Below are positions 34,282 through 41,722 of a stretch of DNA of 64,000 bases, one piece after another (position 1 is the first letter of the stretch; each line of letters starts with the position of its first letter). The stretch spans positions 35,607 through 99,606 of the forward strand of contig JAZQLP010000117.1 of NCBI GenBank assembly GCA_045542755.1. The letters run 5' to 3'. Both the position numbers and the translations under genes were made by a program. This DNA comes from JAZQLP01 sp045542755 (lineage in GTDB: Bacteria; Bacillota; Clostridia; Oscillospirales; UBA644). The notes beneath the pieces are model-generated. The model was not told the origin of the DNA, searched no databases, and worked only from the letters and a program-made list of their open reading frames with translations.

Positions 34282-34295
34282 ATCCGTGTCTCCTT

Positions 34296-34328
34296 GAAAA
34301 AACAAGAGGGGTGCATTTGCACCCCTCT
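34296..34328 (-). terminator. Terminator between the duplicated isomerase genes
   Basis: AGAGGGGTGCA (34305-34315) pairs with TGCACCCCTCT (34318-34328). TGTTTTTTC follows on the minus strand. Readthrough here would set the ratio of the two paralogues. Confidence 0.85.
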
Positions 34329-34340
34329 GAATATTTGCTA

Positions 34341-35135
34341 TTAGTCAGCGATAGCGATGTAGGGCTTCATGTTCTCAATAAGGGTGGGAACGTCAACGGT
34401 GCTGCCGCACTCGAATGCCAGGTATCTGTCGTAGCCTGCGTTCTTTATAGCCTTGAAAACGTTGAAGTAGTTGATTTCGCCGGTACCGGGCTCGTTTCTG
34501 AGGGGGTTGTCAGCGATATGGAAGTGACCGATAAGGTCGATGTTTTCGGTGATGTTGCGGATAACGTTACCTTCGGTGATCTGCTGATGATAGATGTCGA
34601 AGAGAACCTTTACGTAGGGATTGTTAACTTCCTTAACCATCTGGAAAGCTTCCTTGGAAGTGGTGAGGAAGTGACCTGCGTGGTCAACGAGGATATTGAG
34701 GGGTTCGAGAACGATGGTAACGCCTGCGTCTTCAGCAATGGGAGCGAGGCTGTTAAGAACCTGAACTACCTGCTTGTGCATAAAGTCTCTGGAAACGTCT
34801 CTGCGTTCGTTACCGGTGGTAACAACGATGTTGGGAACGTTAAGGAACTTAGCGGTTTCAACGGTTTCCTTGAAGGCTTCAACCATAGCGGCTTCGGTAT
34901 CGGGGTAGCCGAGACCGTGAGTCCATGCTATCTTTGCCATATTGTCGGGATTCTTGGACTGAACGAGAAGACAGGTGGAAACGATACCGTTATCGTCAAG
35001 TATCTTCTTGTACTCGTTAAGGTCGTAACCGTACCATTCAAGAAGCTCTGCGGCCTTGAATCCGTACTTTGCGGCGTCAATAAAGGATTTGGGATCGTGG
35101 TCTATAAACCAGTTAGAGTTAGCGGAAAAAATCAT
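34341..35135 (-). CDS. Hydroxypyruvate-isomerase-like TIM barrel protein (copy 1)
   Basis: The upstream paralogue, 264 residues. It shares the motifs VLEPLN, VLFDIYHQQITEGN, IGHFHIADNPLRNEPGTGEI and LAFECGSTV. In the substrate loop PGRKEPG is PLRNEPG, which may shift specificity. Codon use is more regular than in the second copy, suggesting stronger expression. A TTTAAA/TATTAT promoter pair lies near 35214-35242. The 228-base gap upstream (35136-35363) also holds the divergent phosphoribosyltransferase promoter. Confidence 0.82.
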   Translation of the reverse strand: MIFSANSNWFIDHDPKSFIDAAKYGFKAAELLEWYGYDLNEYKKILDDNGIVSTCLLVQSKNPDNMAKIAWTHGLGYPDTEAAMVEAFKETVETAKFLNVPNIVVTTGNERRDVSRDFMHKQVVQVLNSLAPIAEDAGVTIVLEPLNILVDHAGHFLTTSKEAFQMVKEVNNPYVKVLFDIYHQQITEGNVIRNITENIDLIGHFHIADNPLRNEPGTGEINYFNVFKAIKNAGYDRYLAFECGSTVDVPTLIENMKPYIAIAD

Positions 35136-35303
35136 AGCTGTATCTCCTTTTCACTGCCGTATTGGCAATATGTTTTGATTTGTAGGGAACTGTCCCGATA
35201 TGTCTTTACCGCATAATACCATAAAAGAAAAGCATTTTAAAGACACATAAATGAACAAAATGCAAATTTTCGCAAAAGCGGCAAATTTTAAAGCCTTCTA
35301 AGG

Positions 35304-35332
35304 TTGACTTTGGGGTGTGGGAGTGATATAAT
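35304..35332 (+). promoter_or_regulatory. Promoter of the phosphoribosyltransferase gene
   Basis: TTGACT (35304-35309) and TATAAT (35327-35332) are 17 bases apart. Confidence 0.8.
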
Positions 35333-35363
35333 TAGAAAAAATCAACCTCGGAGGTATATCCTT

Positions 35364-35918
35364 ATGCATTACACTATGAACATAGCAGGACTTGACAGAG
35401 ACCTGCCCCTCTGCAAGGTCACCGACGACCTTTATATCGGAGCCTTCGTTATCTTCGGCGACGCAGAGCTTACCGTTGCCTGCGCAAGAGAGCTTCTCAA
35501 AAAAGCCCCCGAATACGACTATCTTATGACCGCAGAGGCCAAGGGTATACCCCTTATTCACGAAATGGCCCGTCAGCACGGCGACGAGTTCTACTGCGTT
35601 GCAAGAAAAGCCCCCAAGCTTTATATGCAGGAGGTATTCAAGGCTGACGTTCAGTCAATTACCACCGCCGCAAAGCAGACCCTTTACCTCTCCAAGGAGG
35701 ATGCTGACAGAATGAGAGGCAAGAGAGTCCTCATTATCGACGACGTTATCTCCACGGGCGAAAGCCTTAACGCCCTTGAAAAGCTGGCTGACATTATGGG
35801 AGCAAAGGTTGTGGGCAAAATGGCCATCCTTGCAGAAGGCGATGCCCAGGGCAGAGAAGACCTTATATATCTCGAACCTCTCCCCCTCTTTAATCCCGAC
35901 GGTACAGTAAAAGAATAA
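35364..35918 (+). CDS. Phosphoribosyltransferase (adenine/xanthine type)
   Basis: A 184-residue type I phosphoribosyltransferase. The PRPP-binding loop is VLIIDDVISTGESL, preceded by LMTAEAKGIPLIHEMARQHG, as in adenine and xanthine enzymes. YLEPLPLF near the C-terminus is also typical. It probably attaches a purine base to PRPP, but base choice is unclear, so no symbol is given. ATG 35364 follows GGAGG by nine bases. A 20-codon upstream extension lies in the promoter region and was dropped. Confidence 0.87.
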   Translation: MHYTMNIAGLDRDLPLCKVTDDLYIGAFVIFGDAELTVACARELLKKAPEYDYLMTAEAKGIPLIHEMARQHGDEFYCVARKAPKLYMQEVFKADVQSITTAAKQTLYLSKEDADRMRGKRVLIIDDVISTGESLNALEKLADIMGAKVVGKMAILAEGDAQGREDLIYLEPLPLFNPDGTVKE

Positions 35919-35930
35919 AACTTATCAATT

Positions 35931-35967
35931 AAGGGCAAGCCAAATGGCTTGCCCTTTCTTTTTTATT
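35931..35967 (+). terminator. Intrinsic terminator after the phosphoribosyltransferase gene
   Basis: AAGGGCAAGCC (35931-35941) pairs with GGCTTGCCCTT (35946-35956). TCTTTTTTATT follows. Confidence 0.9.
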
Positions 35968-35972
35968 GGGAA

Positions 35973-36398
35973 TTATTCAGCTTTTTCCTCGGCAGCTTCT
36001 TCTTTTGCTTCCTTTTTTCTGAGCTTTTCGCCGGTTTCTCTCATCTTGTTAAGACCCTTAACGATAAGGAATACGGCAATAGCGGTGATAAGGAAGTCAA
36101 GGATTACCTGGATAAGGTTACCGTAAGCAATAACGGTAGCGCCTGCAGCCTTTGCCTCTTCGAGAGTGTTGAACACGAGAGCCTCGCCGGTAACCTCGTC
36201 GAAATGCTCACTCAGGAGAACGAACATATCCTCGAAGTTGGTTCTTCCGGTAAGAAGACTTACGAAGGGATTGATGATGTCGTTAACGATACTGTTAACT
36301 ATCTTGGTAAAGGTAGAGCCGATTATCATACCTACGGCAAGATCCATAACGTTGCCCTTGGCGATAAAGGTTCTGAATTCTTCAAAAAATTTCTTCAT
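35973..36398 (-). CDS. mscL: Large-conductance mechanosensitive channel
   Basis: MscL (141 residues) opens under membrane tension to release solutes in osmotic downshock. The N-terminal amphipathic stretch and first helix (FIAKGNVMDLAVGMIIG, then FTKIVNSIVNDIINPF) are diagnostic. A periplasmic loop and the second helix (VILDFLITAIAVFLIVKGLN) follow, then a charged C-terminus rich in Glu and Ala. Length is normal. Confidence 0.97.
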   Translation of the reverse strand: MKKFFEEFRTFIAKGNVMDLAVGMIIGSTFTKIVNSIVNDIINPFVSLLTGRTNFEDMFVLLSEHFDEVTGEALVFNTLEEAKAAGATVIAYGNLIQVILDFLITAIAVFLIVKGLNKMRETGEKLRKKEAKEEAAEEKAE

Positions 36399-36513
36399 TG
36401 CTTGGCCTGCTTTCTTAAGTTTTTTTATGGTATTAGGATACCATATCCCCGCCCTTTTGTCAAGACAAAAATCGAGTGTTTTCTAATTTTTTTTAAATTC
36501 TACTTACCTGCTA

Positions 36514-36542
36514 TTTACTTGTAAGGATATTTATGATATAAT
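36514..36542 (+). promoter_or_regulatory. Promoter of the SSS symporter
   Basis: TTTACT (36514-36519) and TATAAT (36537-36542) are 17 bases apart. The resulting leader is about 105 bases. Confidence 0.7.
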
Positions 36543-36555
36543 TCTTTTCGTAGTT

Positions 36556-36620
36556 GTTGTAGCGACCCGCGTTGGGTCATGTAGGACGGATATGCCGAAA
36601 TGTCGGTCATATCTACCGGC
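36556..36620 (+). promoter_or_regulatory. Structured leader of the SSS symporter
   Basis: Two hairpins lie in the 5' leader. GACCC/GGGTC (36564-36578) is followed by a nested one with outer GTA/TAC, middle GATATG/CATATC (36589-36594, 36608-36613) and inner CCG/CGG. No terminator-type T run follows. The class is unknown. Confidence 0.4.
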
Positions 36621-36654
36621 AAATACAATCAGTAGGAAAGGTAGTAAAGGTAAA

Positions 36655-38211
36655 ATGACACAGATCGTATCTCTCATCGTACTTGTAATTTTCGTTGCCG
36701 TAACCTGTTTTATCGGCGTAGCAAGTACAAAAAAAGCTAACACATTAGACGGATTCTTACTCGGCGGAAGAAATATTGGCGCGTGGCTGTCTGCATTTGC
36801 ATACGGAACGTCCTATTTCTCTGCCGTTATTTTTATTGGATACGCAGGTAAACACGGTTGGGATATCGGACTTGCATCAATATGGATAGGAATAGGCAAC
36901 GCCATTATAGGCAGCACCATAGCCTGGATACTCCTTGCAAAAAAGACAAGAAGAATGACCATATCCCTCTCCGCAAGAACCATGCCCGAAATGTTTGCGG
37001 GCAGATATAACAGCAAGGGAATGAAGATATACAGCGCCCTCATCATTTTTATCTTCCTCGTTCCCTACGCCGCCTCGGTATACAAGGGTCTGGGATCCCT
37101 TTTCAGCACCATATTCCCCGTGTTCGGTGATAACGGAACCGTAATATGTATGGCCATAGTTGCCGTATTTACGGCAGTGTATCTGGTTCTTGGCGGATAC
37201 GTTGCCACAGCAGTCAACTCCCTTGTTCAGGGTATCCTGATGCTTGCAGGCGTTATCCTTATGGTAGTAGGTATAATCAATAACCCCGCAGTTGGAGGTC
37301 TTGCCAACGGCATTGAAGCACTTAAAGCCGAAAGTCCTTCGCTTGTAAGCGTTTTCGGTGGAAGCAACTTCAACTTCCTTGCCGTAAACATTCTCCTTAC
37401 CTCATTCGGTGTTTGGGGCTTGCCTCAGATGGTACATAAGTTCAGTGCCCTCAAAAACGAAAAGAACATTCCCCAGGCAACTATCATATCAACCATATTT
37501 GCAATAATCATCGGCTGCGGTGCTTATCTGGCAGGTTCCTTTGGCAGATTCTTTATTCCCACCCTTGAAAACGGTCAGCCCGAATGCGGCTTTGACTACG
37601 TTGTACCCGAAATGCTCACAAAGGCCTTCGGTACCGATATTGGGGGAAGCATACTCATTGCGATATTGCTTGTTTGCGTTCTTTCCGCATCAATGTCCAC
37701 CCTCTCTTCCGTAGTACTTACCTCCGCATCCTCCATTACCGTTGACCTTATCCCCACCGTAAGAAAGACTCCCATTAAGGCAAACCGCCAAATGCTTCTT
37801 ACCAGAGGCCTTTGCCTTGCCTTCGTACTTCTTTCTTTCATATTCGCCACCTCAAACTTTGCCGTAATCGTTTCCATCATGGCCTACTCCTGGGGTATCG
37901 TAGCAGGTTGTTTCCTCGGCCCCTACATCTGGGGTCTGTACTGGAAAAAGACTACAAAAGCAGGTGCTTGGGCAGGTATGATAAGCGGTGTTGCCGTGGT
38001 AGCAATAATGGTAATATACGGCATAATCACCTCTCCCGTGCTGGAAACCGACGGCCTTTACGCCGCATTCCAGGCCGTGAGCACAAACTCCCCCACCTTT
38101 GGTTGTGTAGCTATGGCAGTATCTGTGGTAATAGTTCCCCTGGTAAGCCTATTTACAAAGAAGCCCGACAGCGAAGTCGTGGAGAGAGCCTTCTCCGTTC
38201 CTGTAGAATAA
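36655..38211 (+). CDS. Sodium:solute symporter (SSS family)
   Basis: A 518-residue transporter of the SSS/SLC5 family with about 13 membrane helices. It couples sodium entry to uptake of a small solute. Conserved pieces are LDGFLLGGRNIGAWLSAFAY, SYFSAVIFIGYAGKHGW, and AILLVCVLSASMSTLSSVVL, which carries sodium-site Ser residues. Homologues move proline, pantothenate, sialic acid or other solutes, so the substrate is not called. ATG 36655 was preferred to an upstream in-frame ATG at 36592 that lies inside the structured leader. Confidence 0.9.
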   Translation: MTQIVSLIVLVIFVAVTCFIGVASTKKANTLDGFLLGGRNIGAWLSAFAYGTSYFSAVIFIGYAGKHGWDIGLASIWIGIGNAIIGSTIAWILLAKKTRRMTISLSARTMPEMFAGRYNSKGMKIYSALIIFIFLVPYAASVYKGLGSLFSTIFPVFGDNGTVICMAIVAVFTAVYLVLGGYVATAVNSLVQGILMLAGVILMVVGIINNPAVGGLANGIEALKAESPSLVSVFGGSNFNFLAVNILLTSFGVWGLPQMVHKFSALKNEKNIPQATIISTIFAIIIGCGAYLAGSFGRFFIPTLENGQPECGFDYVVPEMLTKAFGTDIGGSILIAILLVCVLSASMSTLSSVVLTSASSITVDLIPTVRKTPIKANRQMLLTRGLCLAFVLLSFIFATSNFAVIVSIMAYSWGIVAGCFLGPYIWGLYWKKTTKAGAWAGMISGVAVVAIMVIYGIITSPVLETDGLYAAFQAVSTNSPTFGCVAMAVSVVIVPLVSLFTKKPDSEVVERAFSVPVE

Positions 38212-38229
38212 TATTAAGTGATATAGGAA

Positions 38230-38266
38230 TACCGCCGCGCAAAAGCGCGGCGGTTCTCTTTTTATA
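38230..38266 (+). terminator. Intrinsic terminator after the SSS gene
   Basis: ACCGCCGCGC (38231-38240) pairs with GCGCGGCGGT (38245-38254). TCTCTTTTTAT follows. Confidence 0.9.
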
Positions 38267-38270
38267 TAAT

Positions 38271-38393
38271 GTTAATCCTTCCATGTTGCCGTTTACGGCA
38301 ACGCAAAAACAAATTAAAGCTTTTTTTGAAAAGCTTTAATTTAAGCGTGAAGAGCGCACGATATCTTATCGTTGCAAAATATCTTTCACGCTA
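38271..38393 (-). repeat. Three-hairpin dispersed repeat, copy A
   Basis: About 123 bases, nearly identical to copy B at 44152 over the flanks. On the minus strand it runs from TAGCGTGAAAGAT through an inner CGATA/TATCG stem and an AT-rich palindrome to GTTGCCGTAAACGGCAAC. It begins inside the last codons of the 38386 gene and lies between convergent genes. Confidence 0.85.
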
Positions 38394-38820
38394 GATCCTT
38401 TTCATTCTCCGTCACCGAAAAGCCGTCAACCACTTCCACTTCGGGAAGAGCGTCTTTCTTTTGAGCGCGACGTTTCATATAAAATCTCACGACCACAGTA
38501 ACTATGGCGGCTATGGCCGAATTAACGGCAAAGGATGCCAAAAACATCCACATATCTATTACGGTGGAGTATCTTTCGGTAAACTTCGGTATACACTTTG
38601 CGGGGAAGAAATCCTCATGAGGCACACCCGAAAAGCTCTGGATCATAAAGGGAAAGGGCTTTCCGAATCTCATATCGTCAACGTCCATGGCCGTGGGCAC
38701 GGTTATGGGAACGAGTAGAGTGGCCAGAGTAAGAACAAATCCCACCAAAAGGGCAAATAAGGTTATCTTGATTATGAGAGAGGCCAGATCAAGGCCACTC
38801 TTTTTTTTCTGCTCGCTCAC
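38386..38820 (-). CDS. Unrecognised two-helix membrane protein
   Basis: I do not recognise this 144-residue protein. It has an N-terminal membrane helix (about residues 13-37), an external loop of about 55 residues with one Cys, and a second helix (about 91-112). An acidic cytoplasmic tail follows. It starts four bases after prfA ends on the same strand and is probably co-transcribed. Its stop codon TGA lies in the first bases of repeat copy A (TAGCGTGA), so the repeat may have replaced the original C-terminus. Confidence 0.75.
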   Translation of the reverse strand: MSEQKKKSGLDLASLIIKITLFALLVGFVLTLATLLVPITVPTAMDVDDMRFGKPFPFMIQSFSGVPHEDFFPAKCIPKFTERYSTVIDMWMFLASFAVNSAIAAIVTVVVRFYMKRRAQKKDALPEVEVVDGFSVTENEKDLA

Positions 38821-38824
38821 TCTC

Positions 38825-39895
38825 TTATACCTCCTGGTTTTTCAGCTTTTCAGCCTGAGAGGTGGTAATGAGAGCATCTATCATCTCGTCAAGGTCGCCG
38901 TCCATAAAAGCAAGGAGCTTATAGAGGGTAAGACCGATTCTGTGGTCGGTAACTCTGCCCTGGGGGAAGTTATAGGTTCTGATACGCTCGCTTCGGTCAC
39001 CCGTACCAACCTGGCTACGGCGCTCGCCAGCAATCTTTGCATCCTGCTCGGACTGCATTTTTTCGTATATCTTGGAACGAAGAACCTTCAAAGCCTTTTC
39101 CTTGTTCTTATGCTGGCTTCGTTCGTCCTGACAGTCAACCACTATTCCCGTGGGAATGTGAATGATTCTTATGGCGGACTCGGTCTTGTTAACGTGCTGA
39201 CCGCCTGCACCGCCCGAACGGTGAGTTTCTATCTGAAGGTCGGCGGGGTTGATATTTACTTCAACGTCGTCAGCCTCGGGGAGAACGGCTACGGTTACGG
39301 TAGAGGTATGGATACGGCCGGAGGACTCGGTTTCGGGCACTCGCTGAACGCGGTGAACTCCGCTTTCGTACTTAAGGCGGCTGTAAGCCCCTTCTCCGTC
39401 AATGGAAAAGCTGATCTCCTTGATACCGCCAAGCTCGGTTTCGTTAAGGTCAATGACCTCAAGCTTATACCTCTTTTGCTCGGCGTACATAGAGTACATT
39501 CTGAAAAGAGAATGAGCAAACAACGCAGCCTCTTCTCCACCCGCGCCGCCGCGAATTTCCACGATAACGCTTCGGTCGTCGTTAGGATCCTTGGGGAGGA
39601 GGAGTATCTTCAGCTCTTCTTCCATTTTTGCAAGCTCTTCTTTACCGGAATAATATTCTTCCTCGGCAAGCTCGCGAAGCTCCTTGTCGGTTTCGGTTTC
39701 CAATATCTCCGCCGCTTCCTCAACGGCGGTCTTTTTCGCCTTATATACGCCGAAGGCCTCAACTATGGGCTCCAGCATCTTTCTCTCCTTCATCAGAGCC
39801 TTAAAGGTGTTCTGGTCGGAGATAACGTTGGGGTCGGAAAGTCTGGCCTCTATCTGATTAAATTTTTCTTCAAGGGCAAGCAGTTTTTCAAACAT
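38825..39895 (-). CDS. prfA: Peptide chain release factor 1
   Basis: RF1 (356 residues) ends translation at UAA and UAG. The catalytic GGQ motif is in HRSGGAGGQHVNKTESAIRI. The anticodon-like region reads HRVQRVPETESSGRIHTSTV, with the PxT-type motif expected of RF1 rather than RF2. Length is normal. It is read from the promoter at 40000-40028. The prmC gene that methylates the GGQ is not adjacent. Confidence 0.97.
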   Translation of the reverse strand: MFEKLLALEEKFNQIEARLSDPNVISDQNTFKALMKERKMLEPIVEAFGVYKAKKTAVEEAAEILETETDKELRELAEEEYYSGKEELAKMEEELKILLLPKDPNDDRSVIVEIRGGAGGEEAALFAHSLFRMYSMYAEQKRYKLEVIDLNETELGGIKEISFSIDGEGAYSRLKYESGVHRVQRVPETESSGRIHTSTVTVAVLPEADDVEVNINPADLQIETHRSGGAGGQHVNKTESAIRIIHIPTGIVVDCQDERSQHKNKEKALKVLRSKIYEKMQSEQDAKIAGERRSQVGTGDRSERIRTYNFPQGRVTDHRIGLTLYKLLAFMDGDLDEMIDALITTSQAEKLKNQEV

Positions 39896-39999
39896 GTAAG
39901 TTGTCCTTTCGCTTAGGTAATATGTACAATGTTATTATATATCCCAAATGGCGAGATAATATTAAGAATATGTGATTTATGTGTTAATTCACACCGCTA

Positions 40000-40028
40000 A
40001 GTATACCATATTTGAGGCAAAGAGTCAA
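40000..40028 (-). promoter_or_regulatory. Promoter of prfA
   Basis: On the minus strand TTGACT (40023-40028) and TATACT (40000-40005) are 17 bases apart. It is back to back with the panE-like promoter, eight bases away. Confidence 0.8.
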
Positions 40029-40036
40029 GCCCTGCC

Positions 40037-40065
40037 TTGACATCCGTATCTTTTTTTGATATAAT
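40037..40065 (+). promoter_or_regulatory. Promoter of the ketopantoate-reductase-like gene
   Basis: TTGACA (40037-40042) and TATAAT (40060-40065) are 17 bases apart. Confidence 0.85.
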
Positions 40066-40102
40066 ATGCTCAAAATACAGATTGATTTTACTCGGAGGCA
40101 TT

Positions 40103-41119
40103 ATGAAACGTTACGCAATCTACGGCGCAGGTTCTCTCGGAACCGTACTGGGCGCATATATTACCAAAAACGGCGGTAGCATAGACCTTATAAACAGAAA
40201 CAAGGCTCACGTGGAAGCTCTCCGTGAAAATGGAGCTCAAATAAAGGGCACGGTGGAGATGACCGTACCCGTAACCGCCCTTACCCCCGACGAGATGACG
40301 GGTAAGTACGACGTTATACTTCTGCTTACAAAACAGCTTTTGAATAAAGAGGTCGTGACCTTCTTGAAGGACTATCTTGAAGACGACGGCGTTATAGTAA
40401 CCCTTCAGAACGGTCTCCCCGAGCCCGGAATTGCCGAAATAGTGGGCTCTGACCGTACTATGGGCTGCGTGGTTGAATGGGGCGCCGCCCTTACCGAGCC
40501 CGGCGTCTGCACCCTCACCAGCGAGGTGGACAGCCTTTCGTTCCATATGGGCAAAATGGAGGGCATTACCGACGAAAAGTTTAACGAGGTCAAGGAGTTC
40601 CTTGAGCTTATGTGCCCCGTTCACGAAGAGACCAATCTTATCGGCGCCCGTTGGTCAAAGCTCCTTATTAACGCTACCTTCTCGGGGCTTGGCACCGTTG
40701 TTGGGGGAGTTTTCGGCGACGTATCCGAAAACAAGGACGCCCGCAAGGTGGCTATCCGTTGCATGAAGGAATGTATTGACGTAGGACACGCCGCAGGTGC
40801 GGTCTTTGCTCCCGTTCAGGGCAAAAACATCACAGCCCTTTTCTATTACACAAACCCCTTCAAGCGCGCCATATCCACGATGTTAATACCTATAGCCATG
40901 AAAAAGCATCGCAACATCGAGCCCTCTATGCTACAGGACCTTAAAAAGGGTAAAGCCTGCGAGGTGGATGCCATTAACGGCGTGGTTTGCGACTGGGGTA
41001 AAAAATGCGGCGTTGCAACACCTATCAACGATAAGATAGTTGAAATAATAAAGAAGTGCCAGAACGGTGAGCTTACCCCCTGCCCCGAAAATATTAAATT
41101 CTTTGACCAGATGCTTTAA
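40103..41119 (+). CDS. Ketopantoate reductase family protein (ApbA/PanE)
   Basis: A 338-residue NAD(P)-dependent reductase of the ApbA/PanE family, which in the classic case makes pantoate for coenzyme A. The N-terminal Rossmann motif is YAIYGAGSLGTVLGAY. VILLLTKQLLN and VTLQNGLPEPGI follow. The catalytic Lys lies in RWSKLLINATFSGLGTVVGG. The C-terminal helical domain has EPSMLQDLKKGKACEVDAIN. ATG 40103 follows GGAGG. No other pantothenate gene is near, so panE is possible but not certain. Confidence 0.88.
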   Translation: MKRYAIYGAGSLGTVLGAYITKNGGSIDLINRNKAHVEALRENGAQIKGTVEMTVPVTALTPDEMTGKYDVILLLTKQLLNKEVVTFLKDYLEDDGVIVTLQNGLPEPGIAEIVGSDRTMGCVVEWGAALTEPGVCTLTSEVDSLSFHMGKMEGITDEKFNEVKEFLELMCPVHEETNLIGARWSKLLINATFSGLGTVVGGVFGDVSENKDARKVAIRCMKECIDVGHAAGAVFAPVQGKNITALFYYTNPFKRAISTMLIPIAMKKHRNIEPSMLQDLKKGKACEVDAINGVVCDWGKKCGVATPINDKIVEIIKKCQNGELTPCPENIKFFDQML

Positions 41120-41135
41120 TGTTATATACAAGATA

Positions 41136-41160
41136 CGCCCGTAGCAAAACGCTACGGGCG
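41136..41160. terminator. Hairpin between convergent genes
   Basis: CGCCCGTAGC (41136-41145) pairs with GCTACGGGCG (41151-41160). No long T run follows on either strand, so termination is only likely. Confidence 0.5.
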
Positions 41161-41171
41161 ATGATATTTAG

Positions 41172-41597
41172 TTATACTTTATATTGTTCAAAGGGAACGA
41201 CTTCGGCATTTAATTTGTTTACAATAAAGGGATTCAACTCATACACCATTATATTTTGAATTACGCTTAACGATTTCAACTTCAGAATAGAGTAGTTTTC
41301 AAATTCCTGAATTTCAAAACAATACTCTTGACTTGCACCGTATTTTGAGAACTTTATAATAGACCGTGACAAATCGACCTCACACCAAACTTCGTCCCAT
41401 TCATTTTTTTGTTTTAGGGTATCAATAATCTTTTCTTTGGGCATATAGACTTTATAAACATATTCTCTCATAGCAGAATCGTGATTCATAACGGAGCCAG
41501 ATGCGTCACGGTGTTTTTTAACAATAGGCACTAATATACCTAAAACAAGCGGTATCAAGATAAGGGAAAATATTAACATGCAAATATAAAGTTCCAT
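41172..41597 (-). CDS. Unrecognised single-helix membrane protein
   Basis: I do not recognise this 141-residue protein. One N-terminal membrane helix (about residues 3-24) is followed by a basic stretch and a soluble domain of about 100 residues. ATG 41597 is preceded by GGAAGG. The gene is A+T rich and lies 125 bases downstream of the metallopeptidase lipoprotein on the same strand, so it may belong to the same accessory islet. Confidence 0.65.
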   Translation of the reverse strand: MELYICMLIFSLILIPLVLGILVPIVKKHRDASGSVMNHDSAMREYVYKVYMPKEKIIDTLKQKNEWDEVWCEVDLSRSIIKFSKYGASQEYCFEIQEFENYSILKLKSLSVIQNIMVYELNPFIVNKLNAEVVPFEQYKV

Positions 41598-41722
41598 GGT
41601 GACACCGCCTTCCAAAATCATTATCCACAAAATAACAAAAATCGCAAGCCCTTGCAGGTAAGGAGGTTGACCTTACGGGCAAATGAAAAAAAAATCTAAC
41701 TCGAAAGCACACCCTGTTTTTA

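Noticed and set aside
38687..39916. 409-residue plus-strand frame opposite prfA
   Set aside because: It is an open shadow frame of release factor 1, with no ribosome site and no domain.
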